NCBI RefSeq assembly: GCF_019219065.1
Contig: NZ_JAHUWK010000001.1
Location: forward strand, 1-64,000
Reading direction: 5' to 3'
Length of the DNA: 64,000 nucleotides
DNA from: Duganella sp. sic0402
Lineage (GTDB): Bacteria; Pseudomonadota; Gammaproteobacteria; Burkholderiales; Burkholderiaceae_D
Shown here in pieces: positions 41,590-50,210 of this stretch (position 1 is its first letter; each line of letters starts with the position of its first letter). The translations under genes were made by a program, and so were the position numbers. The notes beneath the pieces are model-generated. The model was not told the origin of the DNA. It saw only the letters and a program-made list of their open reading frames with translations, and ran no database searches.

Positions 41590-44500
41590 ATGACTACCCA
41601 GGTCCCCAAAGGTTTACCACTGTTTTTGAGCGCTCCCGGCGAGCTGGGAACGCGTATTTGGGCGCATGACTGGGAGAATACGCCACTGGGGCCGATCGCC
41701 AATTGGCCGCACAGCCTGAAGACGGTCATCAACCTGATGCTCAATTCGCCGCAGCCGATGTGGATAGGCTGGGGCGAGCAGGTGACGTTTTTATACAACG
41801 ACGCGTACATCGATGTGCTTAGCATGGCCAAGCATCCGTGGGCGCTGGGCCGGCCGGCCATCGAGGTGTGGTCGGAAATCTGGGAATACTGCGGCCCGCT
41901 GATCGACAAGGTGTTCGCCCATGGCGAATCCACCATGGCCGACCAGGTGCGCCTGTTCATGCGGCGCGGCGAATCGCTGGAGGAGACCTTCTACGCCTTC
42001 TCCTATAGCCCGGTGCGCGATGAATCGGGCGCAGTGGCTGGCCTGTTCTGCGCCAATCTGGATGTCACCGGCCGCCATCTGAACGAGCGCCGCATGCACA
42101 CCTTGTCGGACCTGAACAGCCGCACCTTGCAGGAAAAGACCGTGCATGGCGCCTGCGCCATCGCGCTGGCCACGATCGCCGATAATCCGGATGACATTCC
42201 GTTCGCCCAGCTGTACCTGGCGGATGTAGGCAAGCCCGCGCGGCGGCTGCACGCCACGCACGCCGACATCGCCGATGCACATGCGCTGTTCGCGGTGGAT
42301 CAGGTGATTGCCGGCGGCGTCGCGCAGCTGGTGGCGCTGGATGGGCGCTCACCGCCATCCGGACTGCCGCTGGGATTGGCGCAGCAGCCTTTGCGCGAAG
42401 CGCTGGTGCTGCCCTTGCAGGGCAGCGGACCAGGACTATCGATTGGTGCGCTGGTGCTGGGCGTGAGTTCTGCGCGCAAGCTGGACGCCGATTATCGCGG
42501 CTTCCTGGAGCTGATCGCCAACCAGGCCAGCAACGCCATCCGCCACGCGCGCGCGGCCGAGGATGAGCGGCTGCGCGCCGACAAGCTGGCCGAGCTGGAT
42601 CAGGCCAAGACCCAGTTCTTCAGCAATGTCAGCCACGAATTCCGCACCCCGCTGACGCTGTTGCTGGGCCCTGCCAACGACGCGCTGGCGGATGACGCTG
42701 CGCCGCTGCCGCCGCCGCAGCGGGAGCGCGTGCTGCTGATGCAGCGTAACGCGCTGCGGCTGCAAAAACTGGTCAACACGCTGCTGGAGTTCTCGCGCGT
42801 GCAGGCTGGCCGCGCGCACGCCAGCTTCGCGCCGGTCGACCTGGCGGCGCTGACCGGCGACCTGGCCAGCAGCTTCCGTTCGGCCATCGAAGGGGCGGGC
42901 ATGCGGCTTGAAGTCGAGTGCGTACCGTTGCCGGCGCAGGTGTATGTGGACGCGGAGATGTGGGAGAAAATTGTCCTGAACCTGATGTCGAACGCCTTCA
43001 AGTTCACCTTCGAGGGTGAGATCAGGGTGCGGCAGCGGGTGCTTGGCGACCAGTTGCGGCTGGAGGTGTCCGACACCGGCGCAGGCATACCGCACGACCA
43101 ATTGCCGCATTTGTTCGAGCGCTTCCATCGTGTAGAGGGCGCGCGCTCGCGCACCCATGAGGGATCGGGCATCGGCCTGGCGCTGGTGCATGACCTGGTG
43201 CAGCTGCATGGCGGCCAGATCGGTGTCGAGAGTGTGCTGGGACGCGGCAGTGTGTTCAGCGTCGCCATCCCGCTCGGCTGCGCGCACCTGCCGCCGTTGC
43301 AGGTTAATAGCGCGGCGCCGGCCGGAACGTCGCTGTCCGCCGTGGCCGAAGTCTATGTGGCCGAGGCGGAGGGATGGGTACAGCGGCAAGCCACGCACGA
43401 GCAGGACAGCGCCATGCATGGACGGCTGCTGGTGGTGGACGACAACGCCGACATGCGCGACTACCTGCAACGGCTGTTGCAGCCGCAATGGCAGGTGCAG
43501 GTCTGTAACAACGGCGTGGAGGCGCTGGCCATCATCGAACGCGATCCGCCGGACCTGATCCTGTCCGACGTCATGATGCCGCAGCTGGACGGTTTTGGCC
43601 TGCTGGCGGCCTTGCGCGCGCATCCGGCCACGCGGGATATTCCCTTCATGCTGCTGTCCGCGCGCGCCGGCGAAGAGGCGCGGCTGGAAGGCTTGCAGGC
43701 TGGCGCGGACGATTACCTGGTCAAGCCGTTCTCCGCCCGCGAGCTGGCGGCGCGCATCGAAGTGCTGCGGCTGCGCCAGCGCATGCGCGTGGTGGAAGGC
43801 GCTGCGGCGCGCCGGCTGCAATCGGTGTTCAGCCAGGCACCGGTGGCGATCTGCATCCTGAACGGACCGGAACATGTGTTTGAGCAGGCCAATGATTATT
43901 ATCAGATCCTGGTCGGGCCGCGCCCCCTGCTTGGACTGACCATGCGCCAGGCCTTCCCGGAGCTGGAGTCGCAAGGCATCTATGAATTGCTGGACGGCGT
44001 ACTGGAGACCGGTCAGCCCTACGTGGGCCGCTCGGTGCAGCTGCGCCTGCAGCGCGCGCCGGATCAGGAGCTGAGCGAATGCTGGTTCGATTTCGTGTAT
44101 CAGCCCTTGCTGGACGATGCGGGCAAGCCGCAAGGTGTGGCGGTGGTGGCGTTCGAGGTCACCGAGCTGGCCAACGCCAAGCGGGAGGCGGAAGCGGCCA
44201 GCCGCGCCAAGGACGAATTCCTCGCCATGCTGGGCCACGAGCTGCGCAATCCACTGGCGCCTATCGTCACCGCGCTGCAACTGATGCGCATGCGCGGCGT
44301 CGACTTCGCGGTCAAGGAGCGTGCTGTCATCGAACGGCAAACCAGGCACCTGGTGGCGCTGGTGGACGACTTGCTCGACGTGTCGCGCGTGGCCGAGGGC
44401 AAGGTGCAACTAAGCCGGAAAGTGGTGGAGATGGCCGAGGTGATCTCGCGTGCCATTGAAATCGCCAGCCCGCTGATCGAACAAAAACGCCATGAAGTAG

Positions 44501-45345
44501 TGTTGCAGGCGCCCGCCACCGGCATGCTGGTGCTGGCCGACCCGGTGCGCTGCGCGCAGGTGGTGGCCAATCTGCTGACCAACGCCGCCAAGTACACCGA
44601 GCCGGGTGGACGACTGATCGTCGCCGCGCGGCGTGAGGCGGATCAGGTGCTGGTCGAGGTGCAGGACAACGGCATCGGCATCGCCCCGGACATGATCGGG
44701 CCCGTGTTTGAGCGCTTCACGCAGGCGCGCCAGGCATTGAACCGCTCGCAGGGCGGCCTCGGACTGGGGCTGGCGATTGCGCGCAGCATGATGGCGCTGC
44801 ACGGTGGCAGTGTGGAAGCGCGCAGCGATGGACTTGGCTGCGGCAGTACCTTTACCGTGCGCATGCCGCTATGGCAGGGACAGGACGATGCGCCAGTCGC
44901 TGCACAGTCGCCGGTGCCGGTACGCTCGGTACACGGCGGTCTGTCGATACTGGTGGTGGATGACAACGAGGATGCGGCGCGCGCGCTGGGCGAGGGACTG
45001 GAGCTGCTGGGGCATACCGTCAAGGTGGTGTTCAGTGCACCGGCCGCGCTGGCGGTGGCGCCGGTGCTTCAGCCGCAGATCGCGCTGCTTGACATCGGCT
45101 TGCCGGGGATGGATGGCTATGAATTGGCGGTGCGCCTGCGCGAGTTGCCGGGTAAAGAAGACCTGTGCCTGTTCGCAGTGACTGGCTACGGCCAGGAAGC
45201 GGATCGCCAGCGGGCGCGCGAAGCCGGCTTCGAGCAGCATCTGACCAAGCCGGTCGACCTTGGCCGGCTGGAAGCCTTGCTACAGACGGCCCGCGAACAC
45301 CAGACGCATCCACGCGGATGCGCTGCACCAACTCCGCCGGCTTGA
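41590..45345 (+). CDS. Soluble hybrid histidine kinase: PAS-GAF-kinase-REC-PAS-kinase-REC
   Basis: A 1251-residue multidomain kinase without membrane helices. Order: a PAS domain (about 20-160), a GAF domain (170-320), a first kinase core with His349 (VSHEFRTPLTL) and GSGIGLALVHDLVQLHGG, a receiver with Asp660 (SDVMMPQLDG), a PAS domain, a second kinase core with His883 (LGHELRNPLAP), and a receiver with Asp1168 (LDIGLPGMDG). Two kinase-receiver units allow an internal relay. No output domain is present, so it feeds another protein. The last ~15 residues lie antisense to a decayed AraC gene and probably replaced the natural end. Confidence 0.9.
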   Translation: MTTQVPKGLPLFLSAPGELGTRIWAHDWENTPLGPIANWPHSLKTVINLMLNSPQPMWIGWGEQVTFLYNDAYIDVLSMAKHPWALGRPAIEVWSEIWEYCGPLIDKVFAHGESTMADQVRLFMRRGESLEETFYAFSYSPVRDESGAVAGLFCANLDVTGRHLNERRMHTLSDLNSRTLQEKTVHGACAIALATIADNPDDIPFAQLYLADVGKPARRLHATHADIADAHALFAVDQVIAGGVAQLVALDGRSPPSGLPLGLAQQPLREALVLPLQGSGPGLSIGALVLGVSSARKLDADYRGFLELIANQASNAIRHARAAEDERLRADKLAELDQAKTQFFSNVSHEFRTPLTLLLGPANDALADDAAPLPPPQRERVLLMQRNALRLQKLVNTLLEFSRVQAGRAHASFAPVDLAALTGDLASSFRSAIEGAGMRLEVECVPLPAQVYVDAEMWEKIVLNLMSNAFKFTFEGEIRVRQRVLGDQLRLEVSDTGAGIPHDQLPHLFERFHRVEGARSRTHEGSGIGLALVHDLVQLHGGQIGVESVLGRGSVFSVAIPLGCAHLPPLQVNSAAPAGTSLSAVAEVYVAEAEGWVQRQATHEQDSAMHGRLLVVDDNADMRDYLQRLLQPQWQVQVCNNGVEALAIIERDPPDLILSDVMMPQLDGFGLLAALRAHPATRDIPFMLLSARAGEEARLEGLQAGADDYLVKPFSARELAARIEVLRLRQRMRVVEGAAARRLQSVFSQAPVAICILNGPEHVFEQANDYYQILVGPRPLLGLTMRQAFPELESQGIYELLDGVLETGQPYVGRSVQLRLQRAPDQELSECWFDFVYQPLLDDAGKPQGVAVVAFEVTELANAKREAEAASRAKDEFLAMLGHELRNPLAPIVTALQLMRMRGVDFAVKERAVIERQTRHLVALVDDLLDVSRVAEGKVQLSRKVVEMAEVISRAIEIASPLIEQKRHEVVLQAPATGMLVLADPVRCAQVVANLLTNAAKYTEPGGRLIVAARREADQVLVEVQDNGIGIAPDMIGPVFERFTQARQALNRSQGGLGLGLAIARSMMALHGGSVEARSDGLGCGSTFTVRMPLWQGQDDAPVAAQSPVPVRSVHGGLSILVVDDNEDAARALGEGLELLGHTVKVVFSAPAALAVAPVLQPQIALLDIGLPGMDGYELAVRLRELPGKEDLCLFAVTGYGQEADRQRAREAGFEQHLTKPVDLGRLEALLQTAREHQTHPRGCAAPTPPA

Positions 45346-45451
45346 CACCCATCTCTTTGACGAACTGGGGCGCGAAATTACGGTTGCTCATGCCTGCCAC
45401 CTCTGCCAGGTTTTCCACCGATGCGTGATGCTGGAGCCCAGGGATCAGCGC
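45303..45451 (-). pseudogene. Remnant of an AraC-family regulator (helix-turn-helix fragment)
   Basis: On the minus strand the frame reads LIPGLQHHASVENLAEVAGM followed by SNRNFAPQFVKEMGVKPAEL and VQRIRVDAS. This is the first helix-turn-helix of the GlxA/FtrA type of AraC regulators, where MSxRNFAR and GxTPAxYVxRxR are standard. The second helix-turn-helix and the whole N-terminal DJ-1/PfpI-like domain are absent, and a stop lies just upstream in frame. It overlaps the 3' end of the hybrid kinase gene in antisense. The kinase end now uses this debris as its final codons. Confidence 0.75.
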
Positions 45452-45551
45452 CGTTGCGTTCTACGCAAAGGTGTTGACGCGTAGCGCTGTCTTATCAGCG
45501 CGTGGCGTGGGCGATACAGTGGTTCATCTTTTACCCACAGGAGTTTCGACC

Positions 45552-46646
45552 ATGACCAAGCTGCTGCAACCGATACAGATCGGCGACCTGACCTTTAACA
45601 ACCGTGTCGCCATGGCGCCGCTGACCCGCGCACGCTCCGGCGAGGATGGTGTGCCGGTTGCGCTGAACGCCGAATACTATGCGCAGCGCGCCACGGCGGG
45701 CCTGATTATCAGCGAGGCTACCAATGTCTCGCCCAACTCTGCTGCGTTTGAACTGGCGCCCGGCATTCACAGCGATGCACAGGTAGCGGGCTGGCGCCAC
45801 GTGACGGAACAGGTGCACGCCGCCGGCGGCAAGATGTTCATGCAATTGTGGCACAGCGGCCGTGTCAGCTCGTACGCGCTGCTCAAGGGCGCCGAGCCGC
45901 TGTCGCCATCGGGCGTGAATGATGATCTCGGTCTGTTGCAGGTGTATGGCGCGCTGCGCAACGGCTACTACACCCGCATTTACGCCTCGCCATCGCGTGC
46001 CATGCGCAACGAGGAGGTGTACGCAGCCATCGCCGAATTCCGCACCGGTGCGCAGAACGCGCTGCGCGCAGGACTGGACGGCGTGGAAATCCATGCGGCC
46101 AATGGCTATCTGGTGCAGCAATTCCTGTCGCCGAGGGTGAATCGCCGCGACGACGAATTCGGCGGCAGCGTTGAGAACCGCGCGCGCTTCCTGCGCCTGG
46201 TGATCGAAGCAGTGCTGGAGGTATTCCCGAAAGAGCGCATCGGTGTCCGTATCTCGCCCTATGCGGCATATAACAATGCTGCCGATCCTAATGTGGCCGA
46301 GACCTATGGCTATGTCGCCCGCATGCTGAACGCATACGGCATCGCCTACATCCACGGCGCCGACACCAATGCCTGGGGCGGTGTGCCGGATATGCCGAAG
46401 ATCCTGGCGCTGGTGCGCGCCAACTATGGCGGCGTATTGATGGCCAACGCTGGCCTGACGCCGCAAGCTGCGCAGTGGCTGGTGGAGGATGGCAAGGCGG
46501 ACATGGTGGCGTTCGGCCGCCAGTATGTGGCGAATCCGGACCTGGTGGCGCGCATTGCCGCCGGCGGCCCGTACAACGAGCCTGAACCGTTCTCGTTCTA
46601 CGGTGGCATGCAGCGCGGCTATACCGACTATCCAGCGCTGGGCTGA
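45552..46646 (+). CDS. Old Yellow Enzyme family flavin reductase (NemA-like)
   Basis: A 364-residue FMN-dependent ene-reductase. It has the classical OYE start PIQIGDLTFNNRVAMAPLTR, the active-site HAANGYL with His181, Asn184 and Tyr186, and the end FYGGMQRGYTDYPALG. It is the third OYE in the window and close to the N-ethylmaleimide/pentaerythritol-nitrate reductase type. ATG 45552 with AGGAG eight bases ahead is chosen, although the frame opens earlier. A LysR gene follows after four bases on the same strand and is likely cotranscribed. Confidence 0.92.
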   Translation: MTKLLQPIQIGDLTFNNRVAMAPLTRARSGEDGVPVALNAEYYAQRATAGLIISEATNVSPNSAAFELAPGIHSDAQVAGWRHVTEQVHAAGGKMFMQLWHSGRVSSYALLKGAEPLSPSGVNDDLGLLQVYGALRNGYYTRIYASPSRAMRNEEVYAAIAEFRTGAQNALRAGLDGVEIHAANGYLVQQFLSPRVNRRDDEFGGSVENRARFLRLVIEAVLEVFPKERIGVRISPYAAYNNAADPNVAETYGYVARMLNAYGIAYIHGADTNAWGGVPDMPKILALVRANYGGVLMANAGLTPQAAQWLVEDGKADMVAFGRQYVANPDLVARIAAGGPYNEPEPFSFYGGMQRGYTDYPALG

Positions 46647-46650
46647 GGCC

Positions 46651-47535
46651 ATGGATCGCTGGCAGGCGATGGAAACGCTGGTACACGTGGTGGAGGCGGG
46701 CTCATTTTCGGGCGCGGCCCGCCGCCTGAATGTTGGCCAGCCTTACGTTTCCAAGATGGTGGCACAGCTGGAGGCCGATCTCGGCGTCCAGCTGCTGTTG
46801 CGTTCCAATCGCGGCCTGACGCCGACCGAGTCGGGGCTGGCCTATTATCAGGGAGCGCGGCGCGCGTTGGAAGCTGCTGCGGATGCCGACAGCAGCGCGC
46901 GCGGCGCCAGCGCTGGCATGGGTGGACGGCTGGTGGTATCGGCGCCGGTGACCTTCGCGCGCCTGCATGTGATGCCGCTGGTACAGCGCTTTCTCGACCA
47001 GCATCCGCAACTGAAACTGGATGTGGTGCTGGACGACCGCAATATCGATCTGCTGGAGGAAGGCGTGGATGTGGCGCTGCGGCTGGGCGCGCTGAGCGAT
47101 TCGGCGATGACAGCGCGCCGCATCGGTCGCAGCCCGCGCGCAGTGCTGGCCACGCCGGCCTATCTGGCGCGGCATGGCGCACCGCATCATCCGGCCGAGC
47201 TGATCGCCCATCAGGTCATCATCTATCCCCGCGCTGGCAGCGGCGCCGCCTGCATGTTCCAGTGCGGCGAGATGCAGGAACCGGTGACGCTGGACGGGCG
47301 CGTGCGCGTGTCGGCGGCGGAAGGCGTGCGTGCGGCAGTGCTGGCGGACATGGGCATCGCTGTCGCCTCGGAATGGATGTTTGCGCCGGAGCTGGCCAGC
47401 GGTCAAGTGCAGCGCTTGCTGCTCGATTGGCGTTTGCCGGCGATGGATCTGTGGGCGGTATTCCCATCCGGCCGCAAGGCCAGCGCCAAGGCGCGGGCGT
47501 TTGCGGCCTTCGTCGAGCAACTGCTAGCCGATTAA
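46651..47535 (+). CDS. LysR-family regulator cotranscribed with an OYE gene
   Basis: A 294-residue LysR regulator starting MDRWQAMETLVHVVEAGSFS, with GAARRLNVGQPYVSKMVAQL as helix-turn-helix. ATG 46651 follows TGAGG, which overlaps the OYE stop codon, so translation is probably coupled; the frame opens earlier but that part overlaps the OYE coding region. Unlike the other LysR genes here it is downstream of and codirectional with its partner, which would make an autoregulatory loop. Its end overlaps the end of the convergent molybdenum enzyme gene by 12 bases. Confidence 0.9.
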   Translation: MDRWQAMETLVHVVEAGSFSGAARRLNVGQPYVSKMVAQLEADLGVQLLLRSNRGLTPTESGLAYYQGARRALEAAADADSSARGASAGMGGRLVVSAPVTFARLHVMPLVQRFLDQHPQLKLDVVLDDRNIDLLEEGVDVALRLGALSDSAMTARRIGRSPRAVLATPAYLARHGAPHHPAELIAHQVIIYPRAGSGAACMFQCGEMQEPVTLDGRVRVSAAEGVRAAVLADMGIAVASEWMFAPELASGQVQRLLLDWRLPAMDLWAVFPSGRKASAKARAFAAFVEQLLAD

Positions 47536-49752
47536 CTGCGGTCCTGCCAGAGGCAGGTCAAACCAGCGCTTGCCGGTGGCATCGGCAAGCGCGTTACCCA
47601 AGGCGCCAGCCATCGGGCCTTGCGCTGCCTCGGCCACGCCCAGCAAAGGCGCACCGGGGCGGTCGATCAGGATCACATCCACTTTTCCCGGCACATTCGA
47701 ATAGCGCATGATCGGGTAGCTGGCCCAGTCCACGCTGGTGATGGCGTCAGGTGTGAATTGCAGCTTCTCGTACAACGTCCAGCTGGCGGATTGCAGGATG
47801 CCGCCTTCCACCTGGTTGCGGATGCCGTCCGGGCTCACGCCCTGACCGCAATCGACAGCCGCCGTCACGCGCACGATGTGCACCGCGCCGGTGCTGCGTT
47901 CAACGCGGATCTCCACCGCCAACGCCACGTAGGCCATGATGTTCTTGTACTGGCCAAACGCAAAGCCGAAACCATGGTCGCGGCGGCGCTTGCGCTGGTT
48001 CCAGCCAAACTGTCTGGCGCTGCGCTCGATCACCTCGCGCGCGCGCGGATCGTCCATGTGGCGTAGGCGGAACGCCACCGGGTCGGTGCGCGCCGCCGCC
48101 GCCAGTTCATCCATCATGCCCTCGATGGCGAACAGGTTGATGTGTGCGCCCAGCGAGCGCATGGCCGAGGTGCGCAGCGGCGTTACCGGCAGAAAGTGGT
48201 TGACCACCTTGGCCTGCGGCAGCGTGTACAGCGGGATGGCATTGCGGTCACCGCCGCCTTCCGGCATCGGCATCGGCTGCGAAGGGCTGGGCACAAAGGG
48301 TCTGGCCAACAGTTGCGCCGGTATCAGCTTGCCGGCGTTGCCGGGACGTTCGTTGTGCGAGCCGCTCCATAATTCGTACTGCCAGTCGCAGATCTTGCCG
48401 TCGGCGTCGAGCGATGCCGCCAGCTGCGTGCTCATGGCCGGCGCATATGGCTCCCATTGATTTTCCTGGTCGCGCATCAATTGCACCCGTACCGGACGGC
48501 CGGGCAGCACGCGCGCCAGCAGGGCGGCATCGGCCGCCACATCGTCGGCGCCGTTCTGGCCGTAGCAGCCGGCGCTTTCAGTGTGAATGCAGCGCACATC
48601 ATCCAGCGGCATCGACAGCAGCTCGGCCAGCGCTGCGCGCAGCGGATAGACGCCTTGGGTGTGGGTCCACACGGTCATGCCGCCTTGCGCCAGCAGCGCC
48701 ACCGAGCACGACGGGCCGATCGAACCATGCATCACATATTGCTTGGTGTACCGGCGCTTGAGCGTGAAGACGGCGCTGTCGGCCTTGCTTTTCTTGTCCT
48801 CGACGACGATATCCTGCGAGGCTAAGGCGCGCAGCGTGGCGTGAATATTAGCGGGCGACGGCAAGGCTGGTCCCCGCTGCCAGCGGGCGCTGGCCGATAA
48901 GGCGCGCATTGCCTGCACCGCCTGCCATTCGTCGCTGGCGATGACCGCCAGGTAGTTGCCATCCATATGGACTTTCAGCACGCCGGGCATGCGTTCCACC
49001 GCTTGGGCATTGGCCGACAGCAGGCGGGCGCCGTAGGCGGGCGGGCGCACCACGCGCGCATGCACCATGCCGGGCAAGCGCATATCCTGCACGTAGGCTG
49101 CGCCGCCGGTCAGCTTGGCCGGGATGTCGACGCGCGGCAGTGAATGGCCGATCACCGTATAGTCACGTGGCTGTTTCAGAGGCGAATTGACCCGCGCCGC
49201 CTGGTGCAGGTCAATGGTGCGTACGGCCAGGCCGTAGTGCATCTGACGGCCATCTGGCGCGATGATCATGCCGTTGACAGTCCTGAGTGCTGCGGCGTCC
49301 AGTTTGAATTGGGCGGCGGCGCCTTCGACCACCAGCGCGCGAACCTGCGCGGCGGCGTTCAATAGCGCGGTACCGCTGTCCGCCATGGTGTGGCTGCCGG
49401 CGGTGAAGCCTTCGTTTGGCGTCAGGCCGGTATCGGCAGTGATGAAATGGATGGTGGCCGGCGCGACATCCAGTTGTTCGGCCGCCACTTGTAATAGCGC
49501 GGTGCGCACACCCGTGCCCAGTTCCGCCTTGCCGGTGAAGACGGTGACTTTGCCGTCGGCGGCTATTTTGATCCAGGCGTCCAGCATCGGCGTGCGTTGC
49601 AGGCTGCCAGCCAGGTGTTTGTCGGCGATAGGCGGCACGCCCATGCCGTTGAATTCGGCCAGCGCACGGCGCGGCAGCAGGGTAAAGCCGAGTACCAGCG
49701 CGCCAGCGCTCAGCACTGCACGGCGGCGCGGGTCGATGGTGTCGGCGCTCAT
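47524..49752 (-). CDS. Molybdopterin-binding subunit of a xanthine-oxidase-family dehydrogenase (IorB-like)
   Basis: A 742-residue large subunit with a twin-arginine signal (DPRRRAVLSAGALVLGFTLL), so it is exported folded with its cofactor. It resembles isoquinoline 1-oxidoreductase beta and related aldehyde or N-heterocycle dehydrogenases. Cofactor-binding parts include GKAELGTGVRTALLQVAAEQ and AVDCGQGVSPDGIRNQVEGG, and the catalytic Glu is in GVAEAAQGP near the C-terminus. ATG 49752 overlaps the 2Fe-2S subunit stop by four bases; the longer frame is that gene in another phase. Electrons would pass to the 2Fe-2S subunit and the cytochrome encoded upstream. Substrate unknown. Confidence 0.9.
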   Translation of the reverse strand: MSADTIDPRRRAVLSAGALVLGFTLLPRRALAEFNGMGVPPIADKHLAGSLQRTPMLDAWIKIAADGKVTVFTGKAELGTGVRTALLQVAAEQLDVAPATIHFITADTGLTPNEGFTAGSHTMADSGTALLNAAAQVRALVVEGAAAQFKLDAAALRTVNGMIIAPDGRQMHYGLAVRTIDLHQAARVNSPLKQPRDYTVIGHSLPRVDIPAKLTGGAAYVQDMRLPGMVHARVVRPPAYGARLLSANAQAVERMPGVLKVHMDGNYLAVIASDEWQAVQAMRALSASARWQRGPALPSPANIHATLRALASQDIVVEDKKSKADSAVFTLKRRYTKQYVMHGSIGPSCSVALLAQGGMTVWTHTQGVYPLRAALAELLSMPLDDVRCIHTESAGCYGQNGADDVAADAALLARVLPGRPVRVQLMRDQENQWEPYAPAMSTQLAASLDADGKICDWQYELWSGSHNERPGNAGKLIPAQLLARPFVPSPSQPMPMPEGGGDRNAIPLYTLPQAKVVNHFLPVTPLRTSAMRSLGAHINLFAIEGMMDELAAAARTDPVAFRLRHMDDPRAREVIERSARQFGWNQRKRRRDHGFGFAFGQYKNIMAYVALAVEIRVERSTGAVHIVRVTAAVDCGQGVSPDGIRNQVEGGILQSASWTLYEKLQFTPDAITSVDWASYPIMRYSNVPGKVDVILIDRPGAPLLGVAEAAQGPMAGALGNALADATGKRWFDLPLAGPQLIG

Positions 49753-50210
49753 GCCTTGCTCACTTCGGCGACTTCCTTGATGGCGGCGATGATGCGCATA
49801 TGCGTGCCGCAGCGGCAAAGATTGGGCTCCATATGGGTGCGGATCTGCGCTTCGCTGGGATGTGGATGCCGTTCCAGCAGCGCCTGCGCGCGCATCACCA
49901 TGCCGGCGATGCAATAACCGCACTGCGCCGCCTGGTGTCTGATGAAGGATGCCTGCAGTTTCCCCGGCTTGCTGGCGCTGCCCAGGCCTTCGATGGTGCG
50001 TACCTGCCGTCCTTCGCAGGCGGCCAGCGGCGTCAGGCAGCTGAACACCGGCTGGCCGTCCAGCATGACGGTGCAGGCGCCGCACTGGCCCATGCCACAG
50101 CCGAATTTGGCGCCGTTCAGTTCCAGCTGGTTGCGCAGCGCATAGAGCAGCGGCGTGGAGGGATCGATGTCCAGTATGTGGCGGACGCCGTTGACAGTGA
50201 GGGTACTCAT
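49749..50210 (-). CDS. 2Fe-2S subunit of the molybdenum dehydrogenase (IorA-like)
   Basis: A 153-residue protein with two [2Fe-2S] clusters. The plant-type N-terminal cluster uses Cys38, Cys43, Cys46 and Cys58 (GCGMGQCGACTVML). The C-terminal all-helical cluster uses Cys97, Cys100, Cys132 and Cys134 (QCGYC, NLCRC). The layout and length match the small subunit of isoquinoline or nicotinate dehydrogenases. Four-base overlaps (ATGA) with genes on both sides prove tight translational coupling. No signal peptide of its own; it presumably rides with the Tat-exported large subunit. Confidence 0.93.
   Translation of the reverse strand: MSTLTVNGVRHILDIDPSTPLLYALRNQLELNGAKFGCGMGQCGACTVMLDGQPVFSCLTPLAACEGRQVRTIEGLGSASKPGKLQASFIRHQAAQCGYCIAGMVMRAQALLERHPHPSEAQIRTHMEPNLCRCGTHMRIIAAIKEVAEVSKA

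Noticed and set aside
42436..44409. Minus-strand frame of 657 codons opposite the hybrid kinase
   Set aside because: His/Gln/Arg-rich antisense shadow; kinase and receiver motifs on the plus strand are intact.
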